Positions 7,230 to 15,507 of a DNA stretch of 20,048 nucleotides are shown here, in pieces. The notes beneath the pieces were generated by a model, which searched no databases, was not told the DNA's origin, and saw nothing but the letters and a program-made list of their open reading frames with translations. The translations under genes were made by a program, and so were the position numbers. The DNA lies in the IMG/VR virus record IMGVR_UViG_3300017706_002632, positions 1 through 20,048 of that record, one strand, 5' to 3'. This stretch comes from a virus. Numbering within the stretch: position 1 is the first letter of the stretch; each line of letters begins with the position of its first letter.

Positions 7230-10200
7230 TATTACTATAAACAAAACATCTACCGATATTGTAGAAAACTATACTGAGCAGGATTTAAACCTTATTCCTT
7301 CTTTTAATATAGCATCTTCATTTAATTCTAATGTAGATAAAGTAGAATTTTCAATATATAACGAACAAAATGTTATAGAGTATATAAATTATAATTATAT
7401 TGGCTATACTACAACTCAAAAAGGTTCAATTAATATTGACCCCACTCAGGATTTAATTAAACAAGGATTTACACAGGGTAATTATACTACTATATATAAT
7501 TTTGTTCGTAACAGAATATCTTCTTCTTTAGAAAATCCTTTTTATATAAAAGAAATTAGTTCTGATAGAACTGAGTTAAGGATAGCTAATAATAATATTT
7601 CTAATGAAGATTTAGAGATATTAGTAAATAATTTTAAAGTTGAGTTAGAAGAATCTCCTTATTTTGAAGATTTTGAAGTTAATTTTGGTAATAATAATAT
7701 TTATCTTGCTAATAATATAATAACAGATCCTTCTACACCAGATCAGTATACAGTTTTAATAAAATTATATGAACCTTTAGAAAAACAATTTAAAGAAAAA
7801 GATACATTAAGAATAATATCTCAAACTGCTGAAGAAATTTCTTACAATGTAAATTTTCCGGCTGTAGTATTACCAACTCCACTTCCAAAACAATTAAGGG
7901 GACCTAACTTTAATCTTCCTAAAAAAGGAGAAGTAAATAATTCAACAACCTTTTCTGATTATAATTCATTATTCAATTTCTCCCCCAGTGAAAACTTCAC
8001 AGGATCTTTAGGAGAATTAAAAAATTTATTAGAAAATAAAGGAATCACTCCTAATGTAAATTATGCAGATTTTAATGATTTTGTTTATTTTTCATCTGCA
8101 GAAAAAAGAGTAAGAAACTTTTATTATAAAGTAAGTCTTATAGAGGATTATAATTCTTTTATAGTTGAGCTTCAAAATCTTACAAATGCCGATAATTCGG
8201 GGAGTGTAGCAGAATATCAAGCAAAAATATCTAATGTCTTAGAAAATTTTGATGAATATGAAAACTACCAATACTATTCCTCAGGTTCTTCTAACATATA
8301 TCCTAAAACTAGTGATAGTGATGAAAAACCTTATGTTTTATTTTCAACGGGGAGTAATGAGGCTTTAGCATGGTTACAAGACCAAGCAGTTAATTCTGGG
8401 TCTGTTTATGATAATGAAAATGTAGATAGATTATTTAATTCTTTACCTTCCTACATACAGGATGATAATAGAAATTCTTCATTTTTTACATTTATGGATA
8501 TGACAGGCCAACATTTTGACAATGTTTGGATTTATACTAAAGATTTAAGTAATAGATTTGATGCTGATAATAGATTAAAATATGGTATTTCTAAGGATAT
8601 TGTAGCAGATGCCATTAGATCTATGGGTGTTAATTTATATCAAAATAATTTTTCTTCAGCTAATTTATTATCTTCTTTAACAGGACTTAACTCAGAAGGA
8701 GGATTAATTCCCGATTTACCTTTTCCTGCTTCTGAGGGAGATGAAGTAGTATTAACATACGTCACCGCTTCTTCGGATCCAACAATAATAGATGATGTAA
8801 ATAAAGAATTTTATAAAAGAATATTTCATAACTTACCTTTATTACTTAAGCAAAAAGGTAGTGTAGAAGGCTTAAGAAACTTAATAAATACTTTTGGTAT
8901 TCCTGATACTACTCTGAGGATTTCTGAATTTGGGGGTAAGGATAAAACTAATTTTGATGATTGGGATTATTACCAAAATAAATTTAACTATGGTTTAACG
9001 GGAACAAATGTTAATTTAACTACTACGGCATTAAATTCTGCTTTTGATGGAGGATTAAACAACATTAGTTTTAGATTCAAATATATAAATGAAAATATTC
9101 CCTCTGAAGGAGATGTTTTATTATTGAGTACAATAGGAGGGAATAGCCTAAATATTGAATATACTGGGGGAGGGTTTATAAGTGCGAGTTATTCGGGCTC
9201 TATTCCTTCGGCTAGTGTTTATGAAGGTGTTGCTTCTATTGGAGGAGCAGAAATTACAGGTTCTTTCTTTAATGGAGAATGGTGGACCGTAGGAGTTGAG
9301 AACTCTAAATTAAGAGTTGGAACTAAAATATATAATGGAAGTGATGGGTTTAAAACAGGACTTAATACTTCGGAACCAGCAACCATAACTTACGGTAATG
9401 GTATGACTTTAAAAGGGAGTGATAATAATTTTGCTTTTCAAGAATTAAGATTGTATAGCAAAGCTGCTACAGATAACCAATTTAAGGATTTAATTATGAA
9501 TCCTCTTTCAATTGAAGGAAATTCATTCAATTCATCAAAAAATGAATTAGCATTTAGAGCTCCTTTGGGAGCTGAGCTTCATATTGAAAATAACCAACTA
9601 TCTACTAACTATTCTTCAGTCCATCCCGCAATTACAGGTTCATCTTTAATAACTCAATCATTTGCTAATAATAGTAATTATCAATTTCTTGGGGGAGATG
9701 TAACATATATAAATAATTCTGAGTTTGTATATGCAGACCAACCTGCTGTTGGAATTAAGAATAGAATAAAAGAAAAAATAAGGAGTGAAGAAATTCAGTT
9801 ACCTTTTAAGGGAGGTAATACTCTTTCTTCAATTTCTAGCATTCAACAAAATTATTTAACAAATAGTAGTGGTAGTTATACCAAAGATATTAATTTACTT
9901 GAAATAGCTGCTTCTCCCCAAAATGAAATTAATGATGACATTAATAATAGTTTTGGATACTTTAATATAGGGGAATATATTGGCGACCCTCGTCAAGTTT
10001 CGGAGTCCATTAATCACTATCCTGACTTGGATAAATTACGAGATACTTACTTTAACAAGTATTATAAAAATTATAATTGGACAGACTATGTAAGATTAAT
10101 TAAATATTTTGATAATTCACTATTTAAAATGATTAAGGATTTTGCTCCCGCTAAATCTAGTCTTGCCACAGGAATTGTAATTAAACAACATTTATTAGAA

Positions 10201-11244
10201 AGAAACAAACAAAGACCCCCCATTACAGAAACTACTCAATCTTATTATTCAGGCAGCATTCAAACGGGATTTGCTACAGGTAGTCAAGGGGGAGTTTATG
10301 ATGCTATTAATTACCCCCCACTTTCAACAGAATTAGCAAACGGACCTTCTCCTCAAGTTATTCAAACTTGGGAATATGAAATTCAGACTATCTCAGGTTC
10401 TCTAATAAAAACTCAATCAACTCATGATGAATTTTATAATGGAGAATTAAGTGGAAGTGAATTTACAGTTACTAATGGAGAATTGTTCAATAGCATTGTT
10501 AAACCCCTAATCACATCTTCTTTTACTCAATTTAGAGATAATGGAAATGGGCTTAACAATAGAATTAGAACATTCACAGGAGATATAACTTCAACGTTGG
10601 GTGGAAATGTTGTAATTTTAGTTGATACTAATATTAATAAAATTACTAATATAGCTTTAGGGGGAGCGAATACTGGTGGAACAGGAGCTGGGGGAAGCGT
10701 AATTTTTGATTTTAGAGGGTATTATGATTTATTAGGAGTAGGAGATACTTTAACTTTTTCTATTCCCGGTCCTCCTCTTTATGCTGCTCCTGCTTTAAAT
10801 TTTACAATTACTAATAAAACAGTATATGAAAATAATTCCTATAATAATTACATATTCTCAGTAGAACATGATTGGGCACCTATAGGTGGTTGGGCCTCAT
10901 TAATAGAAAACATAGCACAAAATCCTCCATTTGGGACTAATGGGGGATTGGTTCCATGGTATGGAATTACACAAATTTATGATGGTTCACCCATTAATTT
11001 AAGGGAAATATACTCTGATCCTCTTTTAAATAACATAAGTAATAATAGAAGATCTGTGATTTATCAAAATGTGGATTATAGTAATAACGCCTCTATTCCT
11101 GTAAATTTTGATTTGTTAAAAAATGGAGTAGCACTTAAAGCTGAAGTTCAAGATTCAAATTATACAAGAAAATCATGGTCTAATAGTAGGTATAGGGGAA
11201 CTCGAGTATCATCCTTAGACTTTAATCTGAAAATACAAAGATAA
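7222..11244 (+). CDS. Very large baseplate wedge-like protein with a LamG-like inserted domain (possible gp7 counterpart)
   Basis: At 1340 residues this is the largest gene in the window. The N-terminal 420 residues are beta-rich and unassigned. Residues about 425-575 hold a helical core (DNVWIYTKDLSNRFDADNRL; FYKRIFHNLPLLLKQKGSVE; GLRNLINTFGIPDTTLRI) like the conserved KGT-type helix of tail protein I and related wedge proteins. Residues about 610-760 look like a LamG/concanavalin A-like jelly roll (ISFRFKYINE, FFNGEWWTVGVENSKLRVGT, FAFQELRLYSKAATDNQF). The parent fold then resumes (DYVRLIKYFDNSLFKMIKDF; FAPAKSSLATGIVIKQHLLE at about residue 973). The C-terminal 340 residues are glycine- and serine-rich strands. 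Position after gp6 and size suggest the role of T4 gp7 (1032 residues), but direct similarity is not something I can establish. It starts 8 nt inside the preceding gene and ends in a TAATG overlap. Confidence 0.72.
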   Translation: MPNITINKTSTDIVENYTEQDLNLIPSFNIASSFNSNVDKVEFSIYNEQNVIEYINYNYIGYTTTQKGSINIDPTQDLIKQGFTQGNYTTIYNFVRNRISSSLENPFYIKEISSDRTELRIANNNISNEDLEILVNNFKVELEESPYFEDFEVNFGNNNIYLANNIITDPSTPDQYTVLIKLYEPLEKQFKEKDTLRIISQTAEEISYNVNFPAVVLPTPLPKQLRGPNFNLPKKGEVNNSTTFSDYNSLFNFSPSENFTGSLGELKNLLENKGITPNVNYADFNDFVYFSSAEKRVRNFYYKVSLIEDYNSFIVELQNLTNADNSGSVAEYQAKISNVLENFDEYENYQYYSSGSSNIYPKTSDSDEKPYVLFSTGSNEALAWLQDQAVNSGSVYDNENVDRLFNSLPSYIQDDNRNSSFFTFMDMTGQHFDNVWIYTKDLSNRFDADNRLKYGISKDIVADAIRSMGVNLYQNNFSSANLLSSLTGLNSEGGLIPDLPFPASEGDEVVLTYVTASSDPTIIDDVNKEFYKRIFHNLPLLLKQKGSVEGLRNLINTFGIPDTTLRISEFGGKDKTNFDDWDYYQNKFNYGLTGTNVNLTTTALNSAFDGGLNNISFRFKYINENIPSEGDVLLLSTIGGNSLNIEYTGGGFISASYSGSIPSASVYEGVASIGGAEITGSFFNGEWWTVGVENSKLRVGTKIYNGSDGFKTGLNTSEPATITYGNGMTLKGSDNNFAFQELRLYSKAATDNQFKDLIMNPLSIEGNSFNSSKNELAFRAPLGAELHIENNQLSTNYSSVHPAITGSSLITQSFANNSNYQFLGGDVTYINNSEFVYADQPAVGIKNRIKEKIRSEEIQLPFKGGNTLSSISSIQQNYLTNSSGSYTKDINLLEIAASPQNEINDDINNSFGYFNIGEYIGDPRQVSESINHYPDLDKLRDTYFNKYYKNYNWTDYVRLIKYFDNSLFKMIKDFAPAKSSLATGIVIKQHLLERNKQRPPITETTQSYYSGSIQTGFATGSQGGVYDAINYPPLSTELANGPSPQVIQTWEYEIQTISGSLIKTQSTHDEFYNGELSGSEFTVTNGELFNSIVKPLITSSFTQFRDNGNGLNNRIRTFTGDITSTLGGNVVILVDTNINKITNIALGGANTGGTGAGGSVIFDFRGYYDLLGVGDTLTFSIPGPPLYAAPALNFTITNKTVYENNSYNNYIFSVEHDWAPIGGWASLIENIAQNPPFGTNGGLVPWYGITQIYDGSPINLREIYSDPLLNNISNNRRSVIYQNVDYSNNASIPVNFDLLKNGVALKAEVQDSNYTRKSWSNSRYRGTRVSSLDFNLKIQR

Positions 11245-12821
11245 TGTTATCAAAATATGTAAATTACACTAAAGAAGAACTTATTGAAGAACAAAATAAT
11301 CTTAGGATTAATACTGGGGAGGATATAAAGGGTGCCATTGGAGGATTGCCTGTTGTTGAACAAACCCAAGAATATTTTGCTGTTTTTGATGAAGCAGGGT
11401 CAACAGGTCCTGAGATTATAGATAAAACTCAACTTAGAATTAGTTATTTAGTAGACTCCCAACTTAATACTTCTAAACCAGTAGAAGGACAACCTGCTGC
11501 CTTGAATGCTACTCAAAATTTTGGCAAACAAGAAGAATGTATAGTAAGGGCGGATAATGCTACAGTTTTAAACCAAAATCTTACAGGCAAACAATCTATA
11601 TATGATATTGGAGCCTTAGCATTGATTTCTACTACTGAATTTGGGAAGAGTAATGATGAGTATATTACTACTATGAGTTTCAACACAGTTGGGGGTCAAA
11701 TTGTAGGAGAAGCTCAAAATCTTTCATCTCAATTCAGACAAAGTAGTTTTAATGAATTAACTTCAAATGGAGAGTTAACAGCGGAATTTGACAGTATAAG
11801 CACCAATTTATCCCAATCAGAGGGTGGTTATGATTGGGTAGAATTTAATAATGATAGTACTTTTCTATTTAAACAGGATACAACTGTAGCAGGAACTAGG
11901 ATAAGATTTCAATTTTCAGGAAACGCTGCAGTTCAAGATGTTTATTTTGGAGAACAAATTACACTAGAAACTCAATTAGTATTTCAACCTGGGTCTGGAG
12001 GTCCCGAAGAAATCTTGGCTACGGGAGGGAGTTCAATTTTGAATGGTGGGGGTGGTGGGAGTGCTCAATATACACCTCAAAACTACATAGTGCCTATAAA
12101 CATGGAAACTCCATTTAGGAATTTTTTTCAAGATGATCAAATGTTTGTTAGATTAATAAGAACTTCTCCTAGTGGAATTAATAGCAATACAACAATTAAA
12201 TTTACCTCAGCTACATTTTCAACTCAACAAGAAACCCCCCCAGGAGATGTATTGATAATAGGAGTTAATGCTTGTACTTCTTCATATTGGAGTGGATTTG
12301 AAACTGTGGGGGATTCATCAGATCTTAATAAAAATTATAGCATATTAACAGCATCTCAAGATTTTTCTTCTTTTCTAGATGGAAACCATATTCAAAGAAT
12401 GAATAGTGCTAGCGTTGCTTTTGATCCTAATAATGATGGTAATACATTTAATCCGATTCAAACTGCATTAACTTTTGAAGTTGGTGATGAAATTAGATTT
12501 GAGTTTAATAAAAACAAAGTTTATAAAATAATTAAATCTATTGGAGGAGATGATGGTAGAAAAGTATTTATCCATCCCGCAGTGGATACAGTACAACTTG
12601 AGGTTCTAGGATCTAATGGAACTCAACTAAATCATTTTACTCATTATAGAATAATTCCTAATGGAGGATATTTAATAATTAATCAAAAGAAAGATAATCA
12701 AGCAGGTCCTGAACAAAATTTTAGGGGGATAATTACTCCACAATTCCCCTCTATAGATCTTGAAAGAAAAGGAGATGAATTAATTTATGAATTAAAACAA
12801 GCGGGGATAATAGAAACTTAA
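11244..12821 (+). CDS. Structural protein at the end of the baseplate operon, function unknown
   Basis: The protein has 525 residues. It opens with a helical N-terminus (LSKYVNYTKEELIEEQNNLR). An alternating beta-strand body follows, with a low-complexity glycine turn (SILNGGGGGSAQY, about residue 267) and a compact C-terminal part (HYRIIPNGGYLIINQKK, then PQFPSIDLERKGDELIYEL). The composition is that of a virion protein, with few charged helices and many Ser, Thr, Asn and Gly. It starts at a TAATG overlap with the giant wedge-like gene and is followed by a 30-nt gap with a regulatory motif, so it closes the baseplate transcription/translation unit. By position it could correspond to gp8- or gp10-like wedge components, but I cannot recognise a family. 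Confidence 0.7.
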   Translation: MLSKYVNYTKEELIEEQNNLRINTGEDIKGAIGGLPVVEQTQEYFAVFDEAGSTGPEIIDKTQLRISYLVDSQLNTSKPVEGQPAALNATQNFGKQEECIVRADNATVLNQNLTGKQSIYDIGALALISTTEFGKSNDEYITTMSFNTVGGQIVGEAQNLSSQFRQSSFNELTSNGELTAEFDSISTNLSQSEGGYDWVEFNNDSTFLFKQDTTVAGTRIRFQFSGNAAVQDVYFGEQITLETQLVFQPGSGGPEEILATGGSSILNGGGGGSAQYTPQNYIVPINMETPFRNFFQDDQMFVRLIRTSPSGINSNTTIKFTSATFSTQQETPPGDVLIIGVNACTSSYWSGFETVGDSSDLNKNYSILTASQDFSSFLDGNHIQRMNSASVAFDPNNDGNTFNPIQTALTFEVGDEIRFEFNKNKVYKIIKSIGGDDGRKVFIHPAVDTVQLEVLGSNGTQLNHFTHYRIIPNGGYLIINQKKDNQAGPEQNFRGIITPQFPSIDLERKGDELIYELKQAGIIET

Positions 12822-12828
12822 TTTTATA

Positions 12829-12837
12829 ATATTTATA
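12829..12837 (+). promoter_or_regulatory. ATATTTATA motif, copy 3
   Basis: This copy lies in the largest gap of the window (12822-12851) and ends 14 nt before the ATG at 12852. It is embedded in an AT-only inverted repeat (12825-12842, 7-nt arms, loop TTTA). With this spacing a promoter giving a very short leader is possible. It separates the baseplate block from the fibre block. Confidence 0.45.
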
Positions 12838-12851
12838 TTATATACATACAA

Positions 12852-13508
12852 ATGGGATACTTAAATAACACAATAGTAACAGTAGATGCTATTTTAACTA
12901 ATAAAGGAAGAGAATTATTAGCTAGAGGGGATGGTTCATTTAGAATCACTCAATTTGCTTTAGCCGATGATGAGATTGATTATACTCTATATAACCCATC
13001 CCATCCTTCAGGTAGTGCTTTTTATGGACAAGCATTAGAAAATATGCCCCTATTAGAAGCCTTTCCTGAGACTACTCAAAATCTAAAATATAAACTAGTT
13101 ACCCTCCCTAGAGGAACAGCTAAAATGCCAGTGCTTGATGCAGGGTTTAGTGCAGTTACTTTAAAACAAGGTGCCTCATTAGCTATAACTCCTCAAACTT
13201 TAAATTATCTTGGTAATAATCAAGTATTTGAAAATAGTGGATATACTGTTACAATTGCTGATGTGAGAACCTTAAGCACATTTAATGGAGTAGGCATAAA
13301 CACAGAACAAGCACAAGCTTTAAATTCCACTACCACTATAGGAACCAATGTATCTAGTACAGTTGTAGGTACTACTGTTAATTTAACAGCAACTACTGTT
13401 AATACTTTATTTGGTAGTAATACTCAACTTAATACTACTTTAACTATAGTAGGTAGAGACAGTGGAGCAAGATTAACAGTTCCCGTAACAATAACCAAAA
13501 CATCATAA
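12852..13508 (+). CDS. Conserved-looking structural protein, first gene of the fibre block
   Basis: The protein has 218 residues. The N-terminal 100 residues look compact and well ordered (VTVDAILTNKGRELLARGDG, then SFRITQFALADDEIDYTLYN). They are followed by HPSGSAFYGQALENMPLLEA and a strand pair around KYKLVTLPRGTAKMPVL. The C-terminal half is very rich in Thr, Val and Asn (TTIGTNVSSTVVGTTVNLTA) and reads as an all-beta, possibly Ig-like, domain ending LTVPVTITKTS. This is consistent with a virion surface or fibre-attachment protein. It follows the motif-bearing 30-nt gap and is 3 nt from the next structural gene. I do not recognise a named family. Confidence 0.72.
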   Translation: MGYLNNTIVTVDAILTNKGRELLARGDGSFRITQFALADDEIDYTLYNPSHPSGSAFYGQALENMPLLEAFPETTQNLKYKLVTLPRGTAKMPVLDAGFSAVTLKQGASLAITPQTLNYLGNNQVFENSGYTVTIADVRTLSTFNGVGINTEQAQALNSTTTIGTNVSSTVVGTTVNLTATTVNTLFGSNTQLNTTLTIVGRDSGARLTVPVTITKTS

Positions 13509-13511
13509 TAA

Positions 13512-14534
13512 ATGTCATTTAAACGACTTGATCCTGAGGATTTTTTAATTAGTGCCGATAGCGTTACAGCGGGAGCATGGGAAGATGAAACTCCTACTTT
13601 AACAACATTTTTTACATCTTCAACACAAGAAGCAGGTGCAAGTGGGGAGTATTATTTAGATTTATTTAAAGATAATACAGCAACCACTGCCGGGTTACCA
13701 ACCCAATTTTCAGTAGCCTTTGGAGATTCCGTTGGGTCAGGATCTATACTATTTGATCCGGGAATTGATGGAAAATCTCCAAGCTCTACAGTATTTGGTC
13801 AATTCCAAAATATTGTATTGGGAGATGAAAATAACAGTTTTATTTTTGGAGATGTAACTCCTGATACTCAAAGTTTATATGTTATATCAGTAGATAGAGC
13901 CAAATATAAAGGAAACATATTTCCAGGAACTCTGGATTTAAGGTTATCTTCTGATGGTTCTAGTATTCTTCAATTAACTGATAATAGTAATGATGTTAGT
14001 ACTGTTACTTTTAATGAAGCCGGAAGAGTTTATCAAGTAGTTTCTGGGTCTAATGGGTCTGCTATAACAGGAGGAGGACAAACTGCTCAAGGATCTTATG
14101 GATTATTTCTCCCGGATATTGGTTGTATAGTTTTAAATGCCGCTGCCCTAGATTTAACTTATGGTGCAGGAGGAGGATGTAGTTTAGGTACTGTACGAGA
14201 TTCTGATACTAATAACAACAATGTTAGAAGATTATATGAATCCCTTAAAAGTGCTGCTAATTTTACTTTGAACAGCCAAGAAAACCTTACATCAGATTTC
14301 ATTTTTATAAGAGCCCGAAACTCAGAATATAATTATTCAGAAAACCCATCATTTATTAGTGGATCTGAGGGTGAGGTTACTTATACGGAATTTATTAATT
14401 CTCCCCAAACCTTTATTACTAGTGTTGGGATGTATAATGATAATAATGAATTATTAGCGGTAGCAAAGTTAAGCAAACCGTTAAAGAAAGATTTTACTAA
14501 AGAAACTCTTATTAGAGTTAAGCTAGACTTCTGA
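13512..14534 (+). CDS. Tail or fibre-associated structural protein, shares its C-terminal module with the next gene
   Basis: The protein has 340 residues. The N-terminus (MSFKRLDPEDFLISADSVTA) is followed by a long Gly/Ser/Thr-rich beta region. The C-terminal 78 residues (FIRARNSEYNYSENPSFISG; FITSVGMYNDNNELLAVAKL; SKPLKKDF) closely parallel those of the gene at 14538 (FNYSVNP; FVTTVGLYNDNKELVAVGKL; SQPL). The two therefore appear to be paralogues or share a module, perhaps a docking domain on the tail. It is separated from its neighbours by only 3 nt on each side, with no ribosome-binding site. No enzymatic motif is visible. It is probably a structural protein of the tail tip or fibre base. 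Confidence 0.72.
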   Translation: MSFKRLDPEDFLISADSVTAGAWEDETPTLTTFFTSSTQEAGASGEYYLDLFKDNTATTAGLPTQFSVAFGDSVGSGSILFDPGIDGKSPSSTVFGQFQNIVLGDENNSFIFGDVTPDTQSLYVISVDRAKYKGNIFPGTLDLRLSSDGSSILQLTDNSNDVSTVTFNEAGRVYQVVSGSNGSAITGGGQTAQGSYGLFLPDIGCIVLNAAALDLTYGAGGGCSLGTVRDSDTNNNNVRRLYESLKSAANFTLNSQENLTSDFIFIRARNSEYNYSENPSFISGSEGEVTYTEFINSPQTFITSVGMYNDNNELLAVAKLSKPLKKDFTKETLIRVKLDF

Positions 14535-14537
14535 TGA

Positions 14538-15506
14538 ATGAGCGCTTACAAACAATTTCTTTCATCTGATATCGTAATAACTCCTTTTGAGACTAATAAA
14601 TCTTTTAGTTTTACTGGGGAGAGTGACTTAAATGCTTCTAATGTAAAAATTGATAGATTTATAGGGAAATCAGAAGAAGAACAAAATTTTAATCCATCTA
14701 GTTGGAGCACAACAGGTAACGTAAAACAAGAATATAAGGATTTAATATATAATTCAATTAAAAACTTATATTATGGTAATTATACAAAAGGGGGAAATGA
14801 TGGTTCTTCCACTTCTGCTTCGGGAAGTTATGATAATTCTTTACCAACAGATTTATATTTTGAAAGATTTTTCCCATCCTCCGATGGGTATTATTTAAAT
14901 GATATTGGGGTACTTTCAATTCCATCAAAACTTTATGGGAACCGAATTCAACCTAAGTCTTTCAAATTTACATCATCAAGTGTGGTAATTATTGATGATG
15001 GGGAAGGAAATTTAAAAGTAGGAGATAAATTTGTAGGTAATATTTTTTATAATCAAGGTATAGCTGTTATTGTGGGTGCCGGGAGTAATATTAATGATGC
15101 AGGAGCTTCATACGGCAACGCCGTGTATAACACTAATGTATATGGTACAACAGAAGATGTTAACATAGCATCTAATTTTATGACTTATGAAGATGTTGTT
15201 TTAGAATTTTCATCATCATATGATATACTTGAAACTCAATATAAATGTACTATAGATTCTAATGAATTTAACTACTCAGTAAATCCAAGATTACTTTCGA
15301 ATGATTTAAGAGGAGAAAATAAAATTTTAGATTTAGGAAGTTCCCAATATAGTGACTTTGTTACATCTTCTTATTTTTCACCATTTGTAACTACTGTGGG
15401 ATTATATAATGATAATAAAGAATTAGTAGCAGTTGGAAAATTATCTCAACCTCTTCTAACCTCACAAACCACAGATACTACCATATTTATTAATATAGAC
15501 AGATAA
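14538..15506 (+). CDS. Tail or fibre-associated structural protein, paralogous C-terminus to the preceding gene
   Basis: The protein has 322 residues. Start chosen at the ATG at 14538 (MSAYKQFLSSDIVITPFETN); the ATG at 14534 that overlaps the previous stop is in another frame. The N-terminal 230 residues contain a tyrosine/glycine-rich part (LYYGNYTKGGNDGSS; YFERFFPSSDGYYLND) and beta strands (KVGDKFVGNIFYNQGIAVIV). The final 90 residues repeat the module seen in the upstream gene (NEFNYSVNP, then VTTVGLYNDNKELVAVGKLS). The different N-termini suggest that one conserved anchoring module carries different outer parts. It ends 1 nt before the fibre gene. Confidence 0.72.
   Translation: MSAYKQFLSSDIVITPFETNKSFSFTGESDLNASNVKIDRFIGKSEEEQNFNPSSWSTTGNVKQEYKDLIYNSIKNLYYGNYTKGGNDGSSTSASGSYDNSLPTDLYFERFFPSSDGYYLNDIGVLSIPSKLYGNRIQPKSFKFTSSSVVIIDDGEGNLKVGDKFVGNIFYNQGIAVIVGAGSNINDAGASYGNAVYNTNVYGTTEDVNIASNFMTYEDVVLEFSSSYDILETQYKCTIDSNEFNYSVNPRLLSNDLRGENKILDLGSSQYSDFVTSSYFSPFVTTVGLYNDNKELVAVGKLSQPLLTSQTTDTTIFINIDR
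15483..15491 (+). promoter_or_regulatory. Weak ATATTTATT variant upstream of the collagen-like fibre gene
   Basis: A one-mismatch version of the recurrent motif lies inside the 3' end of the preceding gene and ends 16 nt before the fibre ATG. Because it lies in coding DNA of this AT-rich genome it may be chance; the spacing resembles copies 3 and 5. Confidence 0.2.
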
Positions 15507-15507
15507 C

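Noticed and set aside
12825-12842. AT-only inverted repeat (7-nt arms, TTTA loop) as a transcription terminator
   Set aside because: It has no G or C pairs and no following U-run of the usual kind. Such palindromes are expected by chance in this base composition, and the recurrent motif explains the site better.
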